A DNA stretch of 8,819 nt from Planctomycetota bacterium (GCA_024278285.1 JAJRTM010000889.1:1-8819), one strand, 5' to 3'; counted from the first letter of the stretch, positions 1-7,303 are shown. Notes: generated by a model not told the origin, from the sequence alone. Translations and numbers: made by a program.

Positions 1-1005
1 CGAGCGGTTCAATCTCTTCAGCAAGCCAGTCTTGATGTGGTTATTTTTGATGGTGTCTGTGTCAACCCGACGACAGAAGATGTTGATCACGCTTTGCAAG
101 TTGCCCGCCAGCATCAAATCGATTTCATTGTCGGTCTGGGAGGCGGCAGCAGTATGGATTGTGCCAAGGGTGTCAACTTTCTGTTGACCAATGGCGGGAA
201 GATTGAGGACTACTGGGGGGTGGGAAAAGCGACCAAACCGATGCTCCCTTTTATTGCGATCCCGACAACGTCCGGAACAGGCAGCGAGGCACAATCGTTT
301 GCGCTGATCGCGAATCCTGAAACACATATGAAGATGGCGTGTGGTGATAAAAAAGCGGCTGCCAAAGTTGCCATTCTCGATCCTGAATTAACTGCTACGA
401 TGCCTCATGCGGTCGCATCTGTGACAGCAGTGGATGCCCTGAGCCATGCGGTTGAAACTTATGTGACAAAAAAAAGAACGCCCGTTTCGACCATGTTTTC
501 CAGGCAGGCGTGGCGGTTACTTATTCAAGCTTTCCCTGGCATCTTTCAGGACCAACCAGAGATCGAAGCACGCGGGCAAATGTTGCTTGGGGCGCATTGG
601 GCAGGGGCTGCGATTGAACAATCGATGCTTGGTGCAACACACGCGCTGGCAAATCCACTTTCTGCGCACTTCAACACGGTACACGGCGTAGCAGTCGGTT
701 TGATGCTGCCTCATGTCGTGCGATTCAACCAGAATGTTGTCGGGCATTTATATGGCGAACTGGCGGAAGAGGCAGGACTTTGCTCGGCTGATGATCCCGA
801 AGCCTCTGAAAAACTGGCGCAGTTTATTCAACAGCTTGTTGCAATGACGGGCAATCCGACCTCGCTGAATCAGATAGATATCGATAGAAAGCTGTTTCCG
901 CAATTGGCTCAGGAAGCGGCTGAACAATGGACCGGCAATTTCAATCCACGAGAAGTGCAAACAGATTTGATGCAGGAGCTTTACGAAAGCGCGTGGAGAT
1001 CATGA
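1..1005 (+). CDS. Iron-containing alcohol dehydrogenase (5' end outside window)
   Basis: This is a group III (Fe-ADH, PF00465) NAD(P)-dependent alcohol dehydrogenase, a cytoplasmic enzyme that interconverts alcohols and aldehydes or ketones. The frame is open from base 1, so the gene begins upstream; 334 residues are visible of a usual 380-390. The nucleotide-binding motif [11 protein letters not shown] lies at visible residues 47-57, followed by the family motif [10 protein letters not shown]. The four metal ligands expected from the FucO pattern are present with correct spacing: Asp145 and His149 (DALSH), His214 (ATHALANP) and His228 (VHGVAVG), the last two 14 residues apart as in FucO. The enzyme therefore looks intact and active. 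The substrate cannot be read from the sequence. Its TGA stop overlaps the ATG of the next gene (ATGA), so the two are probably translationally coupled. GTG at 37 is an internal valine codon, not the start. Confidence 0.93.
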   Translation, partial: RAVQSLQQASLDVVIFDGVCVNPTTEDVDHALQVARQHQIDFIVGLGGGSSMDCAKGVNFLLTNGGKIEDYWGVGKATKPMLPFIAIPTTSGTGSEAQSFALIANPETHMKMACGDKKAAAKVAILDPELTATMPHAVASVTAVDALSHAVETYVTKKRTPVSTMFSRQAWRLLIQAFPGIFQDQPEIEARGQMLLGAHWAGAAIEQSMLGATHALANPLSAHFNTVHGVAVGLMLPHVVRFNQNVVGHLYGELAEEAGLCSADDPEASEKLAQFIQQLVAMTGNPTSLNQIDIDRKLFPQLAQEAAEQWTGNFNPREVQTDLMQELYESAWRS

Positions 1006-2189
1006 AAAACATCACACGAACATTTATTACGGGACTGCTTTTATTAGCGGTCCCGTTGAATTTCGGATTACTTTCGCCTGTCAATTTTCTTCAGGCAGAA
1101 GAAGCGAATCAGTCTCAGCAAGATCAGTGGCTTTCGTTTAGAAATGGGAACCTGCTGCATGGAGTTGCCAGCTCCGATTTGCCTCGCCATTTGAAACAAC
1201 AATGGAGTTACGAAACAAAAGATGGCATTCCGGGAACTCCCGCGATCGCGCAGGGGCGTGTTTATTGCGGGGCGTTGGATGGCTTTGTCGTTTGTCTTGA
1301 TCTTAAAACCGGTAAAGAAATCTGGAAGTACCGGTCGATTGATGACCCCGATCCCAAAAAATTCGCCCCCGGATTCAAAGCCGCTCCGCTGGTGACGGAA
1401 AATTCAATTTACATCGGCGATGAAGACGGATTTTTTCATTGTATCGATAAAAAAACAGGAAAGCGTCGTTGGAAATTTGAAACCTTTGGAGAAATCATCA
1501 GTTCTGCATCTCGGATTGATGATCGGGTTATCTTCGGTTCTTACGACAATTCGTTGTACTGCCTGGAATTGGCAACGGGAAAGAAACTGTGGAGCTTTGA
1601 AACCGAAGGCTACGTTAATTGCAGCCCCGCGATTATTAACGGTTTTACTTTTGTGACTGGCTGCGATGAACAACTCCGCGTGGTGGATGTTCAAACCGGA
1701 AAGCAAATCAAGAAGATGCCTCTCGATACGTATTTAATTGCCTCACCCGCAATTTGGGGAGACATTCTGTATGTCGGAACTTACGCCAGCGAAGTGATTG
1801 CAGTTAATTGGAAAACCCTTCAAGTAGAATGGCGTTACCGAGCCGCGGCTGGTGACTTTCCGTATCATTCCTCCGCAGCGATCACACAAAAGTTTGTAAT
1901 TATCGGGGGACGTGATAAACTGTTACATTGTATCAATCGAAAAACAGGCAAAGAAGTTTGGACATTTGCAACACGCGGGAAAGTCGATAGTTCGCCTGTT
2001 GTTGTTAATAACCGTATTTACTTTGGTAGTGACGATGGGCATCTTTACGGAGTTGAATTAAAAACGGGAAAACAGTTCTGGAAAACAAAAATAGGTCGTA
2101 AAGTTCCCGGCTCTGCCGCTGTGGGAGAAAAACATCTTGTCATTGGCACCGCAGAAACCGGCGGGAAGATATTCTGCTTTGGTGAGTAA
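1002..2189 (+). CDS. Exported PQQ-like beta-propeller repeat protein
   Basis: The protein has 395 residues when started at the ATG overlapping the upstream stop. This start gives a classical signal peptide: Lys2 and Arg6, a hydrophobic core at about 8-24, and likely cleavage after LQA at residue 32. An earlier ATG at 927 in the same frame would bury this signal and lies inside the dehydrogenase gene. The mature part is seven or eight propeller blades, each with a short strand (VYCG, IYIG, VIFG, LYVG, IYFG) followed by a TGK-xx-W turn, as in PQQ-binding-like repeats and BamB. No membrane span follows the signal, so a periplasmic or surface location is likely. I see no dehydrogenase catalytic module, so a scaffold or binding role is more likely than quinoprotein catalysis. 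Such proteins are common in planctomycetes. The nearest Shine-Dalgarno-like GGAGA (995-999) is only two bases from the ATG, so coupling to the upstream gene probably matters. Confidence 0.9.
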   Translation: MKNITRTFITGLLLLAVPLNFGLLSPVNFLQAEEANQSQQDQWLSFRNGNLLHGVASSDLPRHLKQQWSYETKDGIPGTPAIAQGRVYCGALDGFVVCLDLKTGKEIWKYRSIDDPDPKKFAPGFKAAPLVTENSIYIGDEDGFFHCIDKKTGKRRWKFETFGEIISSASRIDDRVIFGSYDNSLYCLELATGKKLWSFETEGYVNCSPAIINGFTFVTGCDEQLRVVDVQTGKQIKKMPLDTYLIASPAIWGDILYVGTYASEVIAVNWKTLQVEWRYRAAAGDFPYHSSAAITQKFVIIGGRDKLLHCINRKTGKEVWTFATRGKVDSSPVVVNNRIYFGSDDGHLYGVELKTGKQFWKTKIGRKVPGSAAVGEKHLVIGTAETGGKIFCFGE

Positions 2190-2302
2190 ATTTCCTGAAG
2201 AGCCGGACTTGGCCCGTTAAGGGAACCTCTAATAACCTGAGTGATAAGGAAGCTGTGGGAGGCTTTTCATTGATAAACAGTTGCAAGGAAGAACAATCTC
2301 GC

Positions 2303-2401
2303 GTGCCACGGCTCTGTGAGCCGTGATGCGTTGGAGTTGAAATTCCCAAGGGCTAATAATAAATTGAAATTCCGCTTGCACGGCTCACAGAGCCGTGGCA
2401 C
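2303..2401. repeat. Inverted pair of REP-like hairpin units
   Basis: Bases 2303-2325 and 2379-2401 are a perfect 23-bp inverted repeat separated by 53 bases. Each arm is itself a hairpin: stem CACGGCTC, loop TGT (ACA in the other arm), stem GAGCCGTG, with GTGC directly 5' of the stem when read in the unit's own direction. Two short hairpin units in head-to-head orientation is the architecture of REP/BIME elements. RNA could form either two small hairpins or one long stem, so the element may also stop or stabilise the upstream transcript. No RAYT transposase is present in the window to confirm mobility. Confidence 0.8.
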
Positions 2402-2456
2402 ACAATCGGAAATCCAAAACAAATCGCAAAGCTGGCAACAACTTAAACATTTTAGC

Positions 2457-2480
2457 GAGCCGGGTTAATACTCCCGGCTC
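2457..2480. repeat. Single 8-bp-stem hairpin upstream of radical SAM gene
   Basis: GAGCCGGG (2457-2464), an 8-base loop and CCCGGCTC (2473-2480) form a perfect 8-bp stem that is mostly G:C pairs. It ends 25 bases before the ATG at 2506. There is no U-run after it, so it is not a standard intrinsic terminator. It may be another dispersed palindrome family or a structured 5' leader; the sequence alone does not decide. Confidence 0.6.
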
Positions 2481-2505
2481 ACCTTACAAAAAATAAAATG
2501 GGTCT

Positions 2506-3828
2506 ATGTCTACAGAATTTGAAATAACAGAACCGGGCGAAACCGAAGTTGGTAGTTACTTTATTACGAACTACCCTCCTTATTCGGTTTGGGATAAAAA
2601 GTATCTGCCTGATGCGATGCGGGCGCTTCAGCAGGAGCCGGACCGTTCGGTTCCGCTGGGGATTTATGCGCATATTCCGTTTTGCCGAAAGCGATGCCGG
2701 TTTTGCTATTTCCGTGTCTATGTTCAACAGAACGCCAAGACCATCCAGCGGTATGTGCAGGCGATGGATGACGAACTTCAAAAACTGGCAAAGATGCCTG
2801 GTGTCGAGGGAAGGAAAATTGAGTTCGTTTATTTTGGTGGCGGAACTCCCAGTTACCTCAGTTCGAAACAGTTACATCAATTGCGAGATCGGCTCAGCCA
2901 GTCGGTTTCGTGGGAGACCGCTTCGGAAGTCACTTTTGAATGTGAACCGGGAACGTTGAATCTGGAAAAAGTAAAAACGCTCAAAGAGATCGGCATCACA
3001 CGTGTTTCATTGGGCGTCGAAAGTTTTGACGATGAGATTTTAGAGGAAAATGGTCGCGCACATCTTTCGCCTGAAATCTTCAAAGCCTACGATTGGATTC
3101 AGCAAACCGGATTTTCGCAAGTTAACATCGATTTGATTGCAGGTATGATTGGCGAAACGGATGAAAACTGGCATCGCAATCTTGATAAAGCTCTCGAACT
3201 TTCTCCCGATAATATCACGATTTATCAGATGGAGCTTCCTTTCAATACGGTCATTTCCCAACAGATGAAGGAAACCGGAATCGCGTCCCCGGTTGCAGAT
3301 TGGCCCACCAAAAGACGTTGGATGAATGAAGCGATCGATCGCCTTGTTGCGGCGGGGTATCATGTCGCTTCGGGGCAGGAACTGGTTAAAAATCCAGAAG
3401 CTGACCAGTTTGTTTATCGGGACCATCTCTTTCGCGGTCACGATATTTTGCCTTTGGGCGTTTCTTCTTTCGGGCATTTTCAGGGGGTTCATTACCAGAA
3501 TTATGATGGACTTGAACAATATCTGGAAACCGTGGAAGCAGGTCAACTGCCCATCAATCGCGCTTATGTTCCGACAAAACAAGAAAGCCTTATTCGAGAA
3601 TTTGTGCTTCAAATGAAAGAGTGCAAAGTTAACGCAGACTATTTTCAGGAAAAATTTGGCGTTAATATTTTCGATCAGTTTGAATCGGCAATTCAAAATC
3701 AGGAGCAGGCAGGCTATTTGAAAGTAGAGGGAAACCAGATCGTGCTGACTCGTAAGGGACTGCTGCAAATTGACAGTCTACTTCCAGAGTATTTTGAAGA
3801 ACAATACCGCAGAATTCGATACACATAA
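2506..3828 (+). CDS. HemN/HemW-like radical SAM protein
   Basis: The protein has 440 residues. The radical SAM cluster motif CxxxCxxC is at Cys60, Cys64 and Cys67 within the context [18 protein letters not shown]; the cysteines bind a [4Fe-4S] cluster that cleaves S-adenosylmethionine. The SAM-contacting GGGTP is at 111-115, followed by [22 protein letters not shown] and the [11 protein letters not shown] strand typical of the coproporphyrinogen III oxidase-like family. The last 90 or so residues look like the HemN C-terminal winged-helix domain. The FRVYV run after the cluster and the roughly 50-residue N-terminal extension differ from what I expect for true HemN or HemW. I therefore call the family but not the reaction: a haem chaperone, a haem-utilisation enzyme or a class C radical SAM methylase are all possible. 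An in-frame TAA at 2494-2496 makes ATG 2506 the earliest start; no good Shine-Dalgarno is visible. The next gene begins 38 bases downstream. Confidence 0.85.
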   Translation: MSTEFEITEPGETEVGSYFITNYPPYSVWDKKYLPDAMRALQQEPDRSVPLGIYAHIPFCRKRCRFCYFRVYVQQNAKTIQRYVQAMDDELQKLAKMPGVEGRKIEFVYFGGGTPSYLSSKQLHQLRDRLSQSVSWETASEVTFECEPGTLNLEKVKTLKEIGITRVSLGVESFDDEILEENGRAHLSPEIFKAYDWIQQTGFSQVNIDLIAGMIGETDENWHRNLDKALELSPDNITIYQMELPFNTVISQQMKETGIASPVADWPTKRRWMNEAIDRLVAAGYHVASGQELVKNPEADQFVYRDHLFRGHDILPLGVSSFGHFQGVHYQNYDGLEQYLETVEAGQLPINRAYVPTKQESLIREFVLQMKECKVNADYFQEKFGVNIFDQFESAIQNQEQAGYLKVEGNQIVLTRKGLLQIDSLLPEYFEEQYRRIRYT

Positions 3829-3866
3829 TCTGTTCATTTCCTGAATGCTTGTCGTGGAGAAGGTGT

Positions 3867-4826
3867 ATGTCATTCGATCAACAAGAAACATTTTCTGTCG
3901 AGCCGGTTGCAATTACCGCCCAAGATCGGCTGAAAGAACTCGGAATGTTTCTCTCTCCCGGTATCGATTACGACCTGGATAAAATCTTTCCCAAAGTGGA
4001 AGGCTGGGGCTGGAAATTACCTTTCAAGCTGAAATACAAACTGCTCAAGAATTTTGAAGCCTTGCTTGAAGAGTGTTTGTTTGAGGGAGAAAAAGTTCTT
4101 TTCTTCGCTAAAGGGAATCAGCATTCGGTGACCGAAGCGGTCTTTATGGGGATTTGGGCCAACGGAATTAACCATACCGTTTTTGTTTTAACAAACGTTC
4201 GCCTGTTAATGTTGCGCACGAACTCAAAAGGAAAACCGAAAAAAACATTCTGGATGATTTACTACAATCAGATCGTTCAATTCAAAGGGAATTGGCACGG
4301 GATGCTGAAATTGAAACTGAAAGATGGCCGCAAATTGAGTTTTTCCGGTTTTGCCAAGCAAGATCGAAAAACGATGCCAGCCATTTTTGAGCAGGCGTTG
4401 AAAAACTTCCGTCAAACAAAGTTTGAGCCACAAGTTTCTCAATCGTTAGAAAATCTTTGCAGTCATTGTTTGGATAAAGTTCCCAAAGATGAATTCTTAT
4501 GCGAAACTTGTGACACCACTTTCTGGAGCCCGAAAGAACTGGCGATACGAAGTTTTATCTTTCCGTCCTGGGGAGATTTTCTGATGGGGCACACCTTCAT
4601 CGCATTTCTTGAGATGTTTGGTGGGCTTAGTAGCTGGACTTATTTACTCACAGGCCTATCAAAATTATTGAAAACAGGCGATCTTACAGAACTGCTCGCA
4701 CCGATCATTTTTTTTCTGCTCGTCAACGGTTTTGATGCCCTGTTTACCTATCACATCGCAAGTAAGGGATTGCATCCGAAATTTCTTCCAACAAAAATAT
4801 CCCCTCAATTAAATCTTGAGGCATGA
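3867..4826 (+). CDS. PH-like domain, zinc ribbon and membrane protein of unknown function
   Basis: The protein has 319 residues from ATG 3867, chosen because GGAGA (3856-3860) lies six bases upstream; a TTG at 3849 in frame has no such site. I do not recognise a named family. Residues about 72-175 read like a bacterial PH domain (YokE/bPH type): alternating short beta strands such as VFVLTNVRLLML and LKLKLKDGRKLSFSG, then an amphipathic helix. A rubredoxin-like zinc ribbon follows with Cys198, Cys201, Cys212 and Cys215 (CxxC, 10 residues, CxxC). The C-terminal part (about 226-305) has hydrophobic stretches for two or three membrane passes, beginning with a PSWGDFLMGH segment that recalls the short PGxGxxxxG loops of TM2-type proteins. 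It lies 38 bases after the radical SAM gene on the same strand and is probably co-transcribed. A membrane-attached sensing or scaffolding role is only a guess. Confidence 0.8.
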   Translation: MSFDQQETFSVEPVAITAQDRLKELGMFLSPGIDYDLDKIFPKVEGWGWKLPFKLKYKLLKNFEALLEECLFEGEKVLFFAKGNQHSVTEAVFMGIWANGINHTVFVLTNVRLLMLRTNSKGKPKKTFWMIYYNQIVQFKGNWHGMLKLKLKDGRKLSFSGFAKQDRKTMPAIFEQALKNFRQTKFEPQVSQSLENLCSHCLDKVPKDEFLCETCDTTFWSPKELAIRSFIFPSWGDFLMGHTFIAFLEMFGGLSSWTYLLTGLSKLLKTGDLTELLAPIIFFLLVNGFDALFTYHIASKGLHPKFLPTKISPQLNLEA

Positions 4827-4837
4827 GAAGATTTTTT
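4803..4837 (+). terminator. Weak terminator-like hairpin in convergent junction
   Basis: CCTCAA (4803-4808) pairs with TTGAGG (4816-4821) around a 7-base loop, and a run of six T lies at 4832-4837. The 10 bases between stem and T-run, and the stem's position inside the last codons of the upstream gene, make it a poor intrinsic terminator. The two convergent genes end only 31 bases apart (4826 and 4858), so some transcript-ending signal is expected here. Confidence 0.25.
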
Positions 4838-4857
4838 CTAGAATGTTGCTTCAGTTC

Positions 4858-5604
4858 TCATTTAGGCGTATCGTAAAATTCAAAACTAACGATGTACCCT
4901 TTCATGCCTTGAAACCGGATGGCTAATTCTGCCTGGACGGTCCCGAACTCTCCCTTGATTTCGTAGAACAGATCCATTTGTTGTAGTTGTTCATTCGGCA
5001 GAACAGTCAGTTTGGCGAAGCGGTATCGAATGCTTTTCTTTTCGCCTGTTTCTTTTGTGATTTTTTCAGCATACGATTTCAATTCACTCATTGTCAGTTG
5101 GGCTGCCACTTTTTCATAAAGAAGTTTTTTTGCAGATTCATAGTTTTGATCCTGGAGTTCCTGTAAAAATTTCTCCCCACGCTGTTGATAATATTTCAAC
5201 GAAGTTGGTCGTTGGAACCAGTTCACCAGTTTGTCTGATTTCACTTCAAACTTAACAATTTCTCGGTTTGATAAGTTTAACTGGACTTTTGCCTTTCCCT
5301 TTTTAAACTGAATGGTTGCAGTATATTCCTGTGTCTTGGGAGTGTATTGCTCATCTTCTGGCAAAATATCTACGACCGGCCCTAATCGGAAAGAAACTGC
5401 CTGCAGCCAGGCTTCGAGTATCGGAGGGTCGATCTGGCTGGCAAGTTGCGGGTGCATCAAATTGACGATGGACTCAACCTGTCCAGTTTCCACGGCATCG
5501 AAAAATACTCTTAGTGGGGCTTCATCAGCATTGGTTCGGTTGATGCCTGCGAAGAATATTGGCACAACAACCAGCCAGGCGTATCTATCTTTTGTTTTTT
5601 TCAT
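4858..5604 (-). CDS. Secreted protein with two tandem NTF2-like/DUF3887-like domains
   Basis: The protein has 248 residues. The N-terminus is a signal peptide (Lys2, Lys3, Lys5, hydrophobic 9-21, probable cleavage after TNA at residue 26), so it is exported. The rest consists of two similar halves. Residues about 31-130 and 140-246 each begin with a helix of pattern FFDAVETGQVESIVNLMHP / FLQELQDQNYESAKKLLYE, continue with a second helix (ILEAWLQAV / SELKSYAEKI), and end in two strands (ATIQFKKGKAKVQLNLSN / LFYEIKGEFGTVQAELAI). This is the layout of DUF3887/NTF2-like cone folds, which often bind small ligands or serve as accessory domains. No catalytic residues can be named. A weak GGAAC (5611-5615 on the complement) lies six bases before the start. 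It faces away from the phosphatase gene and converges with the PH/zinc-ribbon gene. Confidence 0.75.
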   Translation of the reverse strand: MKKTKDRYAWLVVVPIFFAGINRTNADEAPLRVFFDAVETGQVESIVNLMHPQLASQIDPPILEAWLQAVSFRLGPVVDILPEDEQYTPKTQEYTATIQFKKGKAKVQLNLSNREIVKFEVKSDKLVNWFQRPTSLKYYQQRGEKFLQELQDQNYESAKKLLYEKVAAQLTMSELKSYAEKITKETGEKKSIRYRFAKLTVLPNEQLQQMDLFYEIKGEFGTVQAELAIRFQGMKGYIVSFEFYDTPK

Positions 5605-5618
5605 GAACGGGTTCCAAT

Positions 5619-5632
5619 TTTCTTATAAGAAA
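5619..5632. promoter_or_regulatory. Perfect 14-bp AT-rich palindrome near a start codon
   Basis: TTTCTTATAAGAAA is its own reverse complement. It ends 14 bases upstream of the minus-strand start codon at 5604, a position where a repressor operator could sit. It is short and AT-rich, so chance is a fair alternative. Confidence 0.3.
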
Positions 5633-5806
5633 TTGATAAAATTATTAATTCTGATTCGTGAGTAGCCGTTGGTATCAAGATGTTCATACCAGAAAGTGTA
5701 GATAATTGCTACAATCAACCCATTGGCTTGCTCTGTGTCCAAGTTGGGGATTTTGCCAGCGATTGCATTTATACAGGCTGATCGGTTCTGTATACTGCGG
5801 TATCTG

Positions 5807-5950
5807 GTAACTATTCAGCTTTGGCGTAGGGTCCGCTACCCGCGGACCACGATGGGAAGTGGATCCCCCTATTTCGTGCGGCGGTCCGCAATAGCGGACC
5901 CTACGGACAACCTGAATTCCTGCAAAAACCAAGCATCACTGAATAGTTAC
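5807..5950. repeat. 144-bp element bounded by 12-bp inverted repeats
   Basis: GTAACTATTCAG (5807-5818) and its exact reverse complement (5939-5950) enclose the REP-like pair almost centrally. A non-coding unit with terminal inverted repeats and internal secondary structure resembles a MITE. I see no target-site duplication directly outside the repeats, so mobility is unproven; the outer repeats could instead be the base of a long stem. Confidence 0.55.
5826..5904. repeat. REP/BIME-like hairpin pair with GTAG feet
   Basis: The first unit is GTAG (5826-5829), then stem GGTCCGC (5830-5836), loop TACCC, stem GCGGACC (5842-5848). The second is the same unit inverted: read on the complement it is GTAG (5904-5901), stem GGTCCGC (5900-5894), loop TATT, stem GCGGACC (5889-5883). 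The outer 13 bp (5826-5838 and 5892-5904) are perfect inverted repeats. A GTAG tetranucleotide directly 5' of a short hairpin is the recognition layout of RAYT (REP-associated tyrosine transposase) systems. The stem sequence is unrelated to the pair at 2303-2401. Confidence 0.8.
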
Positions 5951-6034
5951 GTTCATTGCCTTGATGATATTCAAACAACAAAATTATTGACCACCTGAAT
6001 TCCTCCCATCTTTTTAACGATCTCCATCAAGCTT

Positions 6035-7303
6035 ATGCACTGGGTTCCAAAACTTCAGTATGCCTTCCGTAGCGATGTCGGAATGAAGCGTCAGAATAAT
6101 GAAGACAACTGCGCGATTGCGCTTTGTCCACAAGATGCAATGTGGCTCAATCGGGGGCATCTTTTTATTGTTGCTGATGGAATGGGAGGGCATGAAGTTG
6201 GTGAGTTGGCCAGTAAAACGGCTGTCGATACGATTCGGCATTTGTATTTTAAGTCATCGCATGAGCAAGCCAGAATTGCCATTAAAGAGGCGATGGACGA
6301 GGCGAATGCGGCGATCTACGATATTGGTGCCAAGAATCGTGAATTCAAACGAATGGGAACAACCTGTTCGTCGCTGATTATTTCCGGCGAAGGTTTTATT
6401 ATCGGGCATGTTGGTGACAGCAGAATTTACCGGGTTCGCGACGAGCGGATCGATCAACTTTCGTTTGATCACACGGTTGCTTCAGAAAATAAATTACGAA
6501 ACCGGCGTACTCAATCAGCTCCCAATGTCGATGTCGAAAAGTTTGGTCATGTACTGACGCGTTGCCTTGGTCCCGATCCAAAAGTCAAGGTTGATGTCGA
6601 AGGCCCTTATGAGTACATGCCGGGAGATGTCTATATTCTTTGTTCTGATGGTGTGACCAAATATCTCAGCGATGCAGAAATTGGAATTATCGCCAAGTCT
6701 CTTCCCGTTGCTGAAGCGGCTAAGTTTATTGTTAATCTCGCCAATTTGCGTGGAGGAGCTGATAATTCAACCGTGGTTCTTGTTCGTGTTTCCGATCAGG
6801 ATGGAAATTCAAAACAACCTTTGACAAAAGAGTACGAACTCCCGCCACTTCTGCCTAAATGGGTCCAGCCATTATTGTTGAGTTTCGCGTTTTTGTGCAT
6901 TCTCGCAGCCGGCGTTCTTTCTTATCAACATTGGGCAATCCCCGCGGCTGGTTTGGGGATACTGGGGGCCATTATTGTCATTTTGGCATTTCGTGTTGGA
7001 CGCGACCGGGAGCGAATGATCAATGCAGAATACGATCTGGATGATGACGACACTTCAACCGTTTTCTTTCGCCCCTATCGTACCGCTGCAGTCAGGTTCA
7101 CGCAGGCATTTATGGAGCAGATACAAGGATCTCACCAGAAGTTGCTAGAAACAGCGAAGAAAAAATCCTGGGAATACAATCAGCAAAAACACGACGCAGC
7201 CCAAAAAAAAGCGGAGCAGGCTTACGCAGAAAAAAAATACAGAATCGCGACTCTGGAATGGGCAAACGCAATCGATATTCTGTACAGCGGCATGGTACGC
7301 TGA
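6035..7303 (+). CDS. Membrane-anchored PP2C-type serine/threonine phosphatase
   Basis: The protein has 422 residues. Residues 9-255 are a PPM/PP2C phosphatase, which removes phosphate from Ser/Thr residues using two metal ions. The motifs are complete: SDVGMKRQNNEDN (13-25, acidic Glu23/Asp24), VADGMGGHEVGE (from 46, metal ligand Asp48), GHVGDSR (124-130), CSDGVTKYLSD (Asp205) and GGADNSTVVLV (Asp243). Two membrane spans follow at about 278-298 and 302-323, with RVGRDRER just after, which puts both the catalytic domain and the tail in the cytoplasm. The tail has an acidic DLDDDD patch and a Lys/Gln/Ala-rich coiled coil at about 360-410. Most bacterial PP2Cs partner a Ser/Thr kinase, but none is adjacent. 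The catalytic motif begins at residue 13, so the ATG at 6035 must be the start or close to it, although no good Shine-Dalgarno precedes it. Confidence 0.93.
   Translation: MHWVPKLQYAFRSDVGMKRQNNEDNCAIALCPQDAMWLNRGHLFIVADGMGGHEVGELASKTAVDTIRHLYFKSSHEQARIAIKEAMDEANAAIYDIGAKNREFKRMGTTCSSLIISGEGFIIGHVGDSRIYRVRDERIDQLSFDHTVASENKLRNRRTQSAPNVDVEKFGHVLTRCLGPDPKVKVDVEGPYEYMPGDVYILCSDGVTKYLSDAEIGIIAKSLPVAEAAKFIVNLANLRGGADNSTVVLVRVSDQDGNSKQPLTKEYELPPLLPKWVQPLLLSFAFLCILAAGVLSYQHWAIPAAGLGILGAIIVILAFRVGRDRERMINAEYDLDDDDTSTVFFRPYRTAAVRFTQAFMEQIQGSHQKLLETAKKKSWEYNQQKHDAAQKKAEQAYAEKKYRIATLEWANAIDILYSGMVR

Larger units (their letters stand above)
2190..2505. other. Intergenic region with palindromic elements
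   Basis: This 316-base gap separates the propeller gene from the radical SAM gene. I find no convincing coding sequence. It contains the paired inverted repeat at 2303-2401 and a separate hairpin at 2457-2480. A 10-bp direct repeat (TTGAAATTCC at 2337-2346 and 2364-2373) lies between the arms of the pair. No strong intrinsic terminator follows the propeller gene; the inverted repeat is the best candidate for ending that transcript. The promoter of the downstream gene should lie here, but I cannot pick out convincing -35 and -10 boxes. Confidence 0.7.
5605..6034. other. Divergent intergenic region with nested repeats
   Basis: This 430-base gap lies between the secreted-protein gene (minus) and the phosphatase gene (plus) and must carry both promoters. 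I cannot name convincing -35/-10 pairs. It contains an AT-rich palindrome (5619-5632), a REP-like hairpin pair (5826-5904), a 12-bp inverted repeat around that pair (5807-5818 and 5939-5950) and a 12-bp direct repeat (5910-5921 and 5993-6004). Open frames of 80-90 codons crossing it run through the repeats and show no protein-like character. Confidence 0.7.

Noticed and set aside
1002..2189. True PQQ-dependent alcohol dehydrogenase working with the upstream gene
   Set aside because: The protein is about 395 residues of propeller repeats only, much shorter than quinoprotein dehydrogenases, and I see no vicinal cysteine pair or cytochrome CxxCH motif.
2303..2401. CRISPR-like array
   Set aside because: There are only two copies, in inverted rather than direct orientation, with one spacer-like gap, so it is not a CRISPR array.
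3040..3768. 242-codon open frame on the minus strand inside the radical SAM gene
   Set aside because: It lies fully antisense to a gene with complete radical SAM motifs, and its translation shows no domain-like or signal-like pattern.
5684..5932. 82-codon minus-strand open frame in the divergent gap
   Set aside because: Same reason: its sequence is largely the repeat element read in reverse, without coding character.
5723..5998. 91-codon plus-strand open frame in the divergent gap
   Set aside because: It runs straight through the REP-like hairpins and the 12-bp inverted repeat, has no ribosome binding site and no recognisable motif.
7203..7237. Two runs of eight A in the phosphatase tail as possible slippage sites
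   Set aside because: They encode Lys-rich coiled coil in the normal frame, and a similar A8 run occurs at 468-475 in the dehydrogenase gene. There is no second frame of value after them.
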